This document shows positions 34,559-43,800 of a DNA stretch of 64,000 nt, in pieces. The stretch is taken from NCBI RefSeq assembly GCF_014648495.1, contig NZ_BMRF01000008.1, forward strand, positions 186,001 to 250,000. Direction: 5' to 3'. The notes beneath the pieces are model-generated. The model searched no databases. It had not been told where the DNA came from and saw only the letters and a program-made list of their open reading frames with translations. The translations under genes and the position numbers were made by a program. Position 1 is the first letter of the stretch, and each line of letters begins with the position of its first letter. This DNA is from Actinomadura cremea. Lineage in GTDB: Bacteria > Actinomycetota > Actinomycetes > Streptosporangiales > Streptosporangiaceae.

Positions 34559-35788
34559 TCAGCGGGTTCTGACGGGGGTGTCCCGTAGGTGTGCGGCGCG
34601 GAGGGCGACCTCGATGCCGAAGCGGGCCTCCGGGTCGGCCAGTTCGTCGCCGAAGGTCTGCTCGATCTTGCGCATCCGGTACCGGACGGTCTGGGGGTGG
34701 ATGTGCAGTTCGGCCGCGATCTCGGCGGCGGTGCCGCGGGTGACCAGCCAGGTCCGCAGCGTCTCGGTCAGCCGGTCCTGCTGTCCGGGCGTCATGCCGT
34801 CCAGGATCCCGAGCCGCCGCCGGGTGAGCTGCTCGACCAGCGCCGGATCGGAGAACAGCCACAGCGTGACCAGGTGGTCCTCGCAGTGGACGACCCGCTC
34901 GCGGACGACGCCGTCCAGGGCGAGATCGAGGCCGCGGCGGGCCCAGCGCAGCGAGTCGGCGGCCTGGTCCAGCGGGACGGTCAGGCCGATCGCGGCGCGG
35001 CGGCCCGGCACCGCGGCGTCCAGCATCGCGCGGCGCGCGGGCGTGCACGGGCCGGGGACGAGCAGGTGCGGGGCGCCGGTCTCGAGGTCGGCGAGGACGT
35101 CGTCGGCGAGCGCCGTCCACACGCACCGGGACTCGGGCTCGACGGCGACGAGGGTCACCTCGGACGGCACCGTCCACCCGGCGGCCTGCGCGGCCTGCTC
35201 GACCTCGGCCGCGTCGTGCGGTGCGCGTTCGAGGAGGCGCCGCAGGAGCCGGCGGCGCCGCTCGTCCAGCGCGGGGATCGGCCGTTCGCGCGCCTCCAGG
35301 TAGCCCTCCAGCGACAGGGCGGCGAGCTCGTCGAGGAAGCTGAACAGGGCGTCGGCGAGCCGCGACATGACGGCCGACGAGATGTCGTGCCGCGGGGCGA
35401 CCTTCATCACCCGCCGCCACGCGACCTGCCCGCCGATCCGGTACGCGGCCTGGAGGGTGTCGAGGGTGCGGCCCTCGTGCGCCTCGTACTGGCCGAGCAT
35501 CCGGGCGGTCCGGGCGAGGTCGCCCGCGGAGCCGGAACCGGGCGGGGACGTGCCGGGCGGTGCGGCGACGCGGTCGACGAACGCGGCGAGGTTGTGCTCC
35601 ACGCTGAGCCGCAGCACCTGCCCGTACGGCCCGTCGAGCGGGCGCGCGTACTCGGGGATGCCGCGGCGGATCTCGGTGATGATCTCCGCGGCGAGGCTGG
35701 GCAGTTCGGGACGCATGATCCGGGCGAGCCGCGGCGGGACCCGCACCGCCCGCTCGGCGGGACCTCCGGCTTCGACGGTTCTGGACAC
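34559..35788 (-). CDS. PucR/CdaR-family transcriptional regulator
   Basis: About 409 residues from the GTG at 35788, which has GGAGG 5 bases ahead; several upstream in-frame starts exist. N-terminal RsbT-co-antagonist-like helices (PSLAAEIITEIRRGIPEYA, AAYRIGGQVAWRRVM) lead to a GGDEF-like middle domain (AAIGLTVPLDQAADSLRWARRGLDLA) and the C-terminal PucR helix-turn-helix: GTAAEIAAELHIHPQTVRYRMRKIEQTFG (about 365-393). A paralogue sits at 61093, so the two PucR genes flank the Pmt-DUF6801-mce block. Such regulators often control lipid or purine catabolism and mce-type operons in actinomycetes; the target is not proven. Confidence 0.9.
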   Translation of the reverse strand: MSRTVEAGGPAERAVRVPPRLARIMRPELPSLAAEIITEIRRGIPEYARPLDGPYGQVLRLSVEHNLAAFVDRVAAPPGTSPPGSGSAGDLARTARMLGQYEAHEGRTLDTLQAAYRIGGQVAWRRVMKVAPRHDISSAVMSRLADALFSFLDELAALSLEGYLEARERPIPALDERRRRLLRRLLERAPHDAAEVEQAAQAAGWTVPSEVTLVAVEPESRCVWTALADDVLADLETGAPHLLVPGPCTPARRAMLDAAVPGRRAAIGLTVPLDQAADSLRWARRGLDLALDGVVRERVVHCEDHLVTLWLFSDPALVEQLTRRRLGILDGMTPGQQDRLTETLRTWLVTRGTAAEIAAELHIHPQTVRYRMRKIEQTFGDELADPEARFGIEVALRAAHLRDTPVRTR

Positions 35789-35948
35789 GGGCACCTCCGT
35801 CACCGGTCGGGACGGCCGACGGTCCGGCCGTGGCTCCCGACCGTACGCACGGTGCCCGCGCCGTTTCTGTAGGGCGCGGGAACAAAACGCGAAGATCACT
35901 GCTCAGCCGGTTACAAGAAGGGCTAGCAATGATCTTGCGTGCGACGCG

Positions 35949-36530
35949 TTACGCGCAGAAGGCGGCGTCGGCGGCCTTCGCGAGATCGGCGCGGAACGCC
36001 GCGTCGTCCTCCAGCGCTTCCCGTCGTCGCTGACGGGCCGGACGTTCGTCGGCTCGCGCATCTGCGGGCGCGGGAGCAGCCGCCCGGTGAACAGGGCCCG
36101 GTGGAAGCGCGCGACGTCGTCCACGGTCGAGACGATGCCGCCGGACGTGCGCGCGCTCGGCGGGCTCACGAGGGTGCTGACGTCGCCGAAGTCGAAGTAG
36201 TAGCCGTGGACGTACGGGCCGGGGAACGCGGTGCTCGTCTCCGGGTCGGACGTGTCGTCGTGCAGCCCGCTGGTCTGCGCGAGCAGCTGCCGGGCGGTGA
36301 TCTTCGAGCCGTCGTTGCCGTTGCCCCGGACCGGTCCCGGCGGCCGCTCCTCGACCGTGTCGTCCGGGGAGAGCCGGCGCTCGGCGGCGAGCTGCGGCAC
36401 GACCGTCGAGGTGAACGACTTGGTGACGCTGGCGATGCGGAACAGCGGCCGGTGGTCCATGGGACGTCCGGTGGCCTTGTCGGACACCCCGGCGGTGGCG
36501 TGCCGGACGTGCGGGCCTCCTGGGAGCGCG
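35949..36530 (-). pseudogene. Remnant of a serine beta-lactamase-like hydrolase (class C / DD-peptidase family)
   Basis: Homology resumes at GVSDKATGRPMDHRPLFRIASVTKSF (the SxxK motif SVTK) and LSPDDTVEE, KITARQLLAQTSGLHD, then jumps to FPGPYVHGYYFDFGD and SARTSGGIVSTVDDVARFHRALFTGRLL. About 90 residues with the YxN motif are missing between the two. The signal peptide and first 60 residues are absent (an in-frame stop lies just upstream). A frame change near 36010 is needed to reach the family-typical ending RADLAKAADAAFCA. The start, middle and end are all damaged, so it is a dead gene. Confidence 0.8.
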
Positions 36531-36809
36531 GTACGGCGTGATCAACTCTTCCGGCGTGCCCCCAGCCTCGCACCGGGGTTCAGCATCCGGCCCAGGGGTG
36601 TACCTGGCGACACCCCGGGCGAAAGTTGTCGCCGGACGACAATTTCCGCGAGAAATCGTCGAGCCCCCGGAAAGGTCATCACTTGGATGCGGAATGCGGC
36701 GGCTTTCTTCGTCGCGAACTCGATTTATCCGGTGGTTCTCCGCTCGTTACGGTCCTGACTCCCGGCCGGGCCGCGCCCCCGGCCGGGTCCGTGGCGAAAG
36801 GTGGGCGAC
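36531..36809. other. Intergenic region upstream of pmt with small dyads
   Basis: No gene is seen. TTGTCG (36626-36631) pairs with CGACAA (36637-36642) around CCGGA, and ATTTC/GAAAT flank CGCGA just after it (36642-36656). The stretch 36640-36730 is richer in A/T than its surroundings and is a likely promoter region for the plus-strand cluster, but no clear -35/-10 pair was chosen. Confidence 0.4.
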
Positions 36810-38348
36810 GTGACCGCCTCGGCAGCGCTGAAGGAGACCGGACCCGCGGCGGACGACCCGCCGCGGAGCGGCCGCCTCCCGTGGGCGTGGCTGGGGCCGC
36901 TGCTCGTGTCGGCCCTCGCCGGGGCGCTGGTGTTCCACCGGCTCGGCGAGCCGCACGCGCTCGTCTGGGACGAGACGTACTACGCCAAGGACGCGTGGTC
37001 GCTGCTGAACTTCGGCGTCGAGCACAACTGGAACGTCGGCCGGGAGGGCGCCCCCGCGAACGGGCACTTCCTCGCCGGGCGCCCGGAGGCGGGGCTGGGG
37101 CACGGCGGCGAGTGGGCGGCGCACCCGCCGCTCGGCAAATGGGTCATCGCCGCAGGCATCGCGCTGCTCGGCGCCGACCCGTTCGGCTTCCGCGCGGCGG
37201 CCGCGCTCGCGGGCGTCCTGACCGTGCTGATCCTCGCCCGCACCGCCCGCCGGATGACCGGCTCGACCGTCCTCGGCTGCGCGGCGGGCCTGCTCCTCGC
37301 GCTGGACGGCACGTGGCTCGTGTCGAGCCGCCTCGCGATGCTCGACGTGTTCCTGCTGCTGTGGATCGTCGCCGGGTTCGCGTGCCTCGTCGCCGACCGC
37401 GACCGGACGCGCGCCGCCCTCGCCGACGGCGCCGGCCGGTTCCTCGGACGGCGCTGGAGGTTCGCCGCCGGGCTCTGCTTCGGCCTCGCCTGCGCCACGA
37501 AGTGGTCGGCCGTCTACGTGATCGCGTTCCTGTGGGCGCTGGTGCTTCTGTGGGACTGGAAGGCCCGCCGGGACGCGGGCCTCGCCCGTCCCTGGCGGGT
37601 GACGGCGAAGCTCGACGTCCCGCTGTCGTTCGTCCAGTTCTGGGTGGTCGCGGGCGCGGTCTACGCGGCGAGCTGGTGGGGGTGGTTCGCGTCCGGGACG
37701 GGCCTGCAGCAGGCGATCTTCGGGCGGCGGTTCCCCGGGTTCCAGCGGGACTGGGCCGCGCACCATCCGAGCGACCTGTGGCCGTCGTTCCTCGATCCGA
37801 TCCGGTCGCTGTGGCACTACCACGCGATGACGCTCGACTTCCACGGCTCGGTCAGCGAGCCGAACCCGGCGCAGTCGTGGCCGTGGGAGTGGCCGTGGCT
37901 CGGGCATCCGGCCGCGATGTACCGGACGGCGTCGGACGGCTGCGGCGCCGAGCCCTGCGTCGCCGAGATCGCCCACGTCGGCACGCCCGTGCTCTGGTGG
38001 GCGTCGATCGCGGCGCTGATCGCCGTCGCGGCGCTCGTCCGGGACTGGCGGGCCGCGGCGGTCGTCGGCGGCTACCTGGCGTGCTGGCTGCCGTGGTTCC
38101 CCGCCGCGCTCGACGACCGGACGATGTACTCGACGTACGCGCTGCCGATGCTGCCGTTCGCCGTCCTGGCGCTCGTCCTGCTCGCCCAGCGGATCCACGC
38201 GTCCCTGCCCGTCACCGCGCGCGTCCTCGGCGCCGCGTTCGTGCTGGCCGTCGCGGCGAACCTGTACTTCCTGCACCCGATCCTGACGGCCGAACCGCTC
38301 CCCGAGCCCGCGCGGCAGGCACGCCTGTGGCTCCCCGGCTGGAGCTGA
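36810..38348 (+). CDS. pmt: Protein O-mannosyltransferase (dolichyl/polyprenyl-phosphate-mannose, Pmt-type)
   Basis: About 512 residues from GTG 36810 (AAAGGTGG ends 6 bases ahead; a GTG 9 bases earlier is possible). A GT-C membrane enzyme: the acidic DE motif occurs as VWDETYYAKDAW (about residues 50-62), followed by AAHPPLGKWVIAAGIALLG, LARTARRMTGSTVLGCAAGLLLALDGTWLVSSRLAMLDVFLLLWI and ACATKWSAVYVI, all family signatures. The C-terminal half has more helices and a LPWFPAALDDRTMYSTYALPMLPF segment. Actinobacterial Pmt enzymes mannosylate Ser/Thr of proteins leaving the Sec translocon. Neighbouring genes encode secreted proteins with Pro/Thr or Pro/Ala linkers, likely substrates. Confidence 0.93.
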   Translation: MTASAALKETGPAADDPPRSGRLPWAWLGPLLVSALAGALVFHRLGEPHALVWDETYYAKDAWSLLNFGVEHNWNVGREGAPANGHFLAGRPEAGLGHGGEWAAHPPLGKWVIAAGIALLGADPFGFRAAAALAGVLTVLILARTARRMTGSTVLGCAAGLLLALDGTWLVSSRLAMLDVFLLLWIVAGFACLVADRDRTRAALADGAGRFLGRRWRFAAGLCFGLACATKWSAVYVIAFLWALVLLWDWKARRDAGLARPWRVTAKLDVPLSFVQFWVVAGAVYAASWWGWFASGTGLQQAIFGRRFPGFQRDWAAHHPSDLWPSFLDPIRSLWHYHAMTLDFHGSVSEPNPAQSWPWEWPWLGHPAAMYRTASDGCGAEPCVAEIAHVGTPVLWWASIAALIAVAALVRDWRAAAVVGGYLACWLPWFPAALDDRTMYSTYALPMLPFAVLALVLLAQRIHASLPVTARVLGAAFVLAVAANLYFLHPILTAEPLPEPARQARLWLPGWS

Positions 38349-38367
38349 CCATGCGAGGAGACCGCAG

Positions 38368-39765
38368 ATGACGAACCGGGTTCGCGGGACGGCGGCGGCG
38401 GTGGCCGCGGCCGCCGCCGTGGCGGGTGCCGTGGCGGGCGGCGGCGCCGCGCCCGCACGGGCGCTGGAGGCCGACGCGACGCTGCGGTACGCGTGCGCGT
38501 TCCCGTCCGGGACGTCCCATGCCGTGGGCGTCCGGGTGCGCGCGGAGTTCCCGGCGGGCGGGACGGCGGGGGAGCCCGTCCGGCCGGGCCGCGCGACCGT
38601 CACCGCGACGGTCCCGGCGGCGGCCGTCGCGGCGGGGGACGTCGCGGCGGGGGCCGCGTCCGTCGCCGGGACGGCCGGGCTCGCGGTCGTCGCGGCGCAG
38701 AACGGCACGTCGACGCCGACGACGTGGGCGGGGCTGAGCGCACCGGCGGCGCCCGCCGCGGAGGGCGCGGACCTGGTGCTGGAGGCGTCCGGCGACGTCC
38801 CGCCGGTGACCCCGGGCGGGACCGGCGACCTCACGTTCGGCGCCGCCGCCCTCACCCTCAACCTCGACCCGCGCGACGCGCAGGGCCGGACGCCCGAGGG
38901 CGCGAAGCCGGTCGCGGTCGCCTGCGAGCCGGCCGCGGACCAGGACCTCACGCTCGCGACCGTCCCGGTGGCGGCCGGGCCGTCGAGCGCGCCGGAGGCG
39001 CCGGCCGCGCCGCCGGCCGCGTCCGCCGCGCCGCGCGCCGCCGCGCCGCCCGCCGAGGAGGCGCCGGGGGAGACGCCGAAGGAGTGCGGCACCTACGAGG
39101 GGCCGGACACGACGTGGATGTCGGGCTGCATCTACCTGTCCGGGTTCTCGAACGTCACGAAGCTGGACGGCGCGACGGTCGTCAACGACCCCGAGTTCGC
39201 CGATCCCGCCCTCACCAACGTCATCTACAAGATCACCTCGACCGGTGCGGAGCTGCGGCAGCGGTTCGTGTCCCCGCTGCGGTCGCGGTCGACGTTCCTG
39301 ACGTTCGGCCTCATGCCGACGACGGCGACGATGGAGCTGACCCAGGCGCCGCTGGAACCGGGCGGGCCGGTCTACGGGGCCGTCGAGGCGATCACGAACC
39401 TGCAGACCGGCATCCAGACGGTCGAGGCGCACATGAAGATGTCGATCCGCATCTACGACGTCAGCGTGAAGGGCACTCCGCTGGACGTCGGCGACCGCTG
39501 CCGCACCGAGGTCCCCGCGGACCTCGAACTGTCCGGCACGATGCCCAACATCCTGCAGGGCGGGGTCCTCGACGGCACGTTCGCCATCCCGCGGTTCGAG
39601 GGCTGCGGCGCCGCCGAGGACCTCGACCCGCTGTTCAACGCGACGGTGTCGGGTTCGGACAACCTGCTGCGCGTCACCCTGGGCTCCACCTGCATCCCGT
39701 TCGCGGAGATCAGTTGCCCGCCGGTGCTGCCCGAACCGTCCCGTTCCGGGTCCGCCGCCGGCTGA
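38368..39765 (+). CDS. Secreted DUF6801-like protein with Pro/Ala linker
   Basis: A 465-residue exported protein, 19 bases after pmt. The signal peptide ends about residue 32 (AAPARA). Residues about 33-190 resemble the DUF6801 unit seen in the genes at 44794 and 46287 (LRYACAFPSG opening; GDLTFGAAALTLNLDPRD late). A Pro/Ala-rich linker at about 205-235 (SAPEAPAAPPAASAAPRAAA) joins a second globular domain with CGTYEGPDTTWMSGCIYLSG and TATMELTQAPLEPGGP and several Cys. The linker is a plausible target of the adjacent Pmt, though it has few Thr/Ser. No enzyme motif; likely a surface binding protein. Confidence 0.78.
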   Translation: MTNRVRGTAAAVAAAAAVAGAVAGGGAAPARALEADATLRYACAFPSGTSHAVGVRVRAEFPAGGTAGEPVRPGRATVTATVPAAAVAAGDVAAGAASVAGTAGLAVVAAQNGTSTPTTWAGLSAPAAPAAEGADLVLEASGDVPPVTPGGTGDLTFGAAALTLNLDPRDAQGRTPEGAKPVAVACEPAADQDLTLATVPVAAGPSSAPEAPAAPPAASAAPRAAAPPAEEAPGETPKECGTYEGPDTTWMSGCIYLSGFSNVTKLDGATVVNDPEFADPALTNVIYKITSTGAELRQRFVSPLRSRSTFLTFGLMPTTATMELTQAPLEPGGPVYGAVEAITNLQTGIQTVEAHMKMSIRIYDVSVKGTPLDVGDRCRTEVPADLELSGTMPNILQGGVLDGTFAIPRFEGCGAAEDLDPLFNATVSGSDNLLRVTLGSTCIPFAEISCPPVLPEPSRSGSAAG

Positions 39766-39791
39766 CCCGTCCCACGCGTAAGGAGAAGACC

Positions 39792-40796
39792 GTGGCCCCT
39801 CCCATCGAGCAGTGGCGCCGCTGGATCGCCGAGAACCTGCTCCTCGGCAACCCGCCGGAGGCGATCCGCGCGGTGCTGGTGAAGAACGCGTTCACCGAGG
39901 CCGACGCCGCGCGCGAGGTGAACGCGGCGCTGGAGAGCCCGTACGTGCAGGGCGGTTCGCGCGTCGCCAACCGGCTCCGCAAGCGCGAATGGACGCTCAC
40001 CGTCTACGGGCGCCTCGCCCGGATGCGCGCGGGCAGCGGCGTGGTCGAACGGCGCGAACGTCCGTCCCGCGACGAGTTCTTCGAGGAGTACTACGCGCAG
40101 AACCGGCCCGTCATCATCACCGGAATGCTCAAGTCGTGGCCCGCCCTGGAGAAATGGAACCTCGACTACTTCCGGGACCGCTGCGGCGACCGCGAGGTCG
40201 AGGTGCAGTTCGGCCGCGAATCGGACGAGAACTACGAGATCAACGGCCCGAAGCACAAGCGCGTCATGCCGTTCCGCGAATACCTCGACCTCGTCGAGGG
40301 GGCCGGGACGACGAACGACTTCTACATGACGGCCAACAACGGCTCCCGCAACCAGGACGCGCTGGACGTCCTGTGGTCCGACATCGACCCGATCGACGAG
40401 TACCTCGACGGCGACACGCGCGACAAGAGCTTCTTCTGGCTCGGCCCCGCGGGCACGAAGACGCCGTACCACCACGACCTCACGAACAACTTCATGGCGC
40501 AGGTCATCGGCCGCAAGCACGTCAAGCTGGTGCCGCTGCACGACACCTCGTACATCTACAACAATGTCCACTGCTACTCCGAAGTGGACGCGAGCGACGT
40601 CGACCACGCGCGGTTCCCGAAGATGCGGAACGCGCAGGTCCACGAGTGCACGCTCGGGCCGGGCGAACTGCTGTTCATCCCGATCGGCTGGTGGCACTAC
40701 GTCGAGGGCCTCGACACGACGGCGACGATGAGCTTCACGAACTTCCGCCGCTACAACGACTTCGCCGAGAACTACACCACCTTCCAGCACCTTTGA
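39792..40796 (+). CDS. JmjC/cupin_8-like Fe(II)/2-oxoglutarate-type dioxygenase
   Basis: A 334-residue cytosolic protein from the GTG at 39792 after AGGAGA. Residues 1-55 are a helical domain (PPIEQWRRWIAENLLLGNPPEAIRAVLVKNAF); residues about 85-334 are the JmjC fold. Fe ligands are the HxD of TPYHHDLTNNFMAQVIG and the distal His of IPIGWWHYVEGL. The cofactor-side segments RPVIITGMLKSWPALEKWN and KHVKLVPLHD match cupin_8 hydroxylases such as FIH and JMJD5/tRNA or protein hydroxylases. The acceptor is unknown. It lies between a secreted protein gene and the kinase gene. No signal peptide. Confidence 0.88.
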   Translation: MAPPIEQWRRWIAENLLLGNPPEAIRAVLVKNAFTEADAAREVNAALESPYVQGGSRVANRLRKREWTLTVYGRLARMRAGSGVVERRERPSRDEFFEEYYAQNRPVIITGMLKSWPALEKWNLDYFRDRCGDREVEVQFGRESDENYEINGPKHKRVMPFREYLDLVEGAGTTNDFYMTANNGSRNQDALDVLWSDIDPIDEYLDGDTRDKSFFWLGPAGTKTPYHHDLTNNFMAQVIGRKHVKLVPLHDTSYIYNNVHCYSEVDASDVDHARFPKMRNAQVHECTLGPGELLFIPIGWWHYVEGLDTTATMSFTNFRRYNDFAENYTTFQHL

Positions 40797-40891
40797 CGAA
40801 GCCCGCAATTCCCGTCGACGTCCCGTCAACTTCTCCGGACCGATCGGCGTCATAAGACGGACGGTCGGGCGACGGGCGGGCGGGAGTACAC

Positions 40892-43800
40892 GTGGCTGGA
40901 CGGCGTGCGGCGCTGCAGGGAGCCCCGCTCCGCTCCGAGGACCCGCGGCGGATCGGGGACTACTGGCTGGCGAGCCGGCTGGGCGCGGGCGGCCAGGGCG
41001 TCGTGTACGAGGCGTACGACGAGTCCGGCGGGCGGGTCGCGGTCAAGTCCTTCCACGAACGGCTCGCCGGGAGTCCGGAACTGCGCGCGCAGGCGGGCCG
41101 GGAGGTCGCCGCGGCCCGCCGCGCCGCGTCGTTCTGCACGGCCCGCATCGTCGCCGCGGACCTGGACGGCCCGCGCCCGTACATCGTCAGCGAGTTCATC
41201 GAGGGCCCCAGCCTGCGCGAGGTCGTGCTGGAGAGCGGCACGTACGGCGGGGACGAGCTGCTGTGGCTGGCGACCGGCGTCGCCACGGCGCTGACCGCCA
41301 TCCACCAGTCCGGCGTCGTCCACCGCGACCTCAAACCGGGCAACGTGCTGATCGGCCCGGAGGGGCCCCGGCTCATCGACTTCGGGATCGCGCGCACGGA
41401 CGACATGACGCTCACCGCGTCCGAGGGCGTCATCGGCACCCCCGGTTACACCGCCCCCGAGATCCTCCGGGGCGAGCGCGCGACGCCCGCCGCCGACGTG
41501 TTCGCCTGGGGCGTCGCCGTCGTCTTCGCCGCGACCGGCCGGTCCCCGTTCGGCGCACCGAACTTCCCCGCCTCGCTGAGCCGGATCCTCGCCGGCGACC
41601 TCGACCTGACCGGCCTCGACGAGCCGCTCCGCGCGCTCGTCCGGCGGGCGCTGTCGGTCGCGCCGGGCGACCGTCCGACCGCCCCGGAACTGCTGCTCGC
41701 CCTGACCGGCGGCGCCGACGCGGCGGCGATGCTGGGCGAGGGCAGCCGGATCGCCGCGGCCGTCCGGCCGCCGGAGTCGCACGCGCCGGACCCGTCCCTG
41801 CACGACCGCGCCGAACGCGCGTGCTCCGGTGTCGCCGAGGACGACCGGCCGCTCGTCCCGCGGCTGCTGCTCGGCCTCGTCGGCGCCGACGGGGAGGCGC
41901 GGCCGGTCCCGCGCGCGGAGCTGCTCTCCGCGGGACCCCCCGGCTCCGCCGACGCGCTCGACCGGATCCTCGGGATCTTCACCGCCGCCGGGCTGATCGA
42001 GGTCGAGGGGGACGCCTGCTCCCTCGCGTCGCCCGCCCTCCCCCACACCTGGCCCCGCCTGCGCGGCTGGATCGCCGACGACCGCGAGGGACTGCGCGTC
42101 CGGGACGAGCTGGCCCGCGGAGCGCGCCTCTGGGACGAGCACGGCCGCAAGCCGGGCGACCTGCTGCGGGGCACCGCGCTGGCCTCGACCGCGCAGTTCG
42201 CCACCACGCAGCGGACCCGGGTGGGGCTCGGCGGACCGGCGCAGGACTTCCTCGCCGCGAGCCGGGCGCGGGAACGGCGGCGGGTGCACGCGCGCCGCGC
42301 CGTCGCCGCCGCGACGGCCGTGTTCCTCGCGCTGTCGCTGATCGCCGTCGGCGTCATCGAGACCCAGCGCCGCGACATCGAACGCCAGCGCAACGAGGCG
42401 TGGGCGCGGTCCGTCGCGGCGCGGGCGGACGCCGTCCGCGCGGACGACCCGCGCGCCGCGATGCTGCTGAGCGCGGCGGCCTGGCGCATCGCGGAGATCA
42501 ACGACGCGCGCGGGCCGGTGCTGGCGGCGCGGTTCCAGCAGGACGTCGCGGTACGCGAGCTTCCCGCTCCGAGGGGCGGTGGCAACAGTGCTCTGTTCCT
42601 CAGTGCCGACGGCAGGAGGATCCTGCACCACGACGACATCGACGCCCGCTTCGCCGAGTTCCTGGGCGTCCCGTCGCTGCGGAAGCACCGCATCGATCTC
42701 ACCGGGGCGCCCGAGGGGCACGGCCTGGTGACCGCGAGCCCGGACGGCGGCCTCGCCGTCGTCTGGACCGGCGAGCGCACGACTCTCTGGGACCTGGAGA
42801 AGGGACGCCCGGCGGGCGAACCCGTCCCCGCGCTGATACACCGGCTGCCCACCCGCGAGATCGGCCTGACCAGGGCCCTGGAGGGCACCGATCCGGTGCG
42901 CCTGTGGGACCTGCGGGCCGGCGAACCGGTGCCCGGCCCGCCGGGCGGGCTGCAGGCCGGGGTCAGCGCCGACGGCCGCCGCGCGGCGATCGTCACCGAC
43001 GAGACGCACGTCGAGATCTGGGACCTTCCGGAACGCCGCCGGCTGACGACCATCGAGATCTTCGAACCGCTCCTGGAAGGCGAACCGGGGGAGGATTTCG
43101 TGGCGCCCGCGTTCACCAGGGACGGCAAGAAGGTCGCCCTCGCCTACGGGCAGGGCAAGGTGGGCATCTGGGACGCCGCGACGGGCAAGGAGTACATGCA
43201 CATAACGGACGGGCGGCTGACCGGGACGCTCCGCGGTGTCATCTCGCTCGCGTTCAACTCCGACGGGCGGTTCCTCCTCGGCAACAGCGGCGAGGACGGC
43301 GTGCGCATGTGGCGGACGGACGGGATGGTGGAGACGTTCGCCCGCGACGCGAACGCGGGACAGGCCGCATTCGGACCGGGCGACCGGACGCTCGTCGTCG
43401 TCGACGGTGACGCGCAGGGTTCCCGGCTGCGCGTGTTCGACGTGTCCCGGCACACCCGGCCGGTGGCGGCGCTGACCTACCCCGCGGCCACCGAGGACGA
43501 CCACCGCGGCGCGTTCGGCCCGGACGGGCGCCTGTTCGCCCTGCGCGACAGGTCGTCCGTCCGCACCTGGAACCTGGACACCGGCAAGCCGGTGGGCCCG
43601 CCCGTCCCGAACAAGGTCACCGGGGTCGAGCCGGACCTGCTCGTCCAGTTCACACCGGACGGGCGCAACGTGGTCGACAGCCACCTCCCGAGCGGCATCC
43701 GGTTCCTGGATCCGAAGACGGGGCGGGTGACCCGGACGCTGGGGCCCGCCTACACCGGCGACGGCCCGTCGCCGTCCAACAGCGTGTCGTTCGGCCGCGA

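Noticed and set aside
39812-40855. Arg-rich open frame overlapping the JmjC gene on the plus strand
   Set aside because: Frame-shifted shadow of the dioxygenase; no domain.
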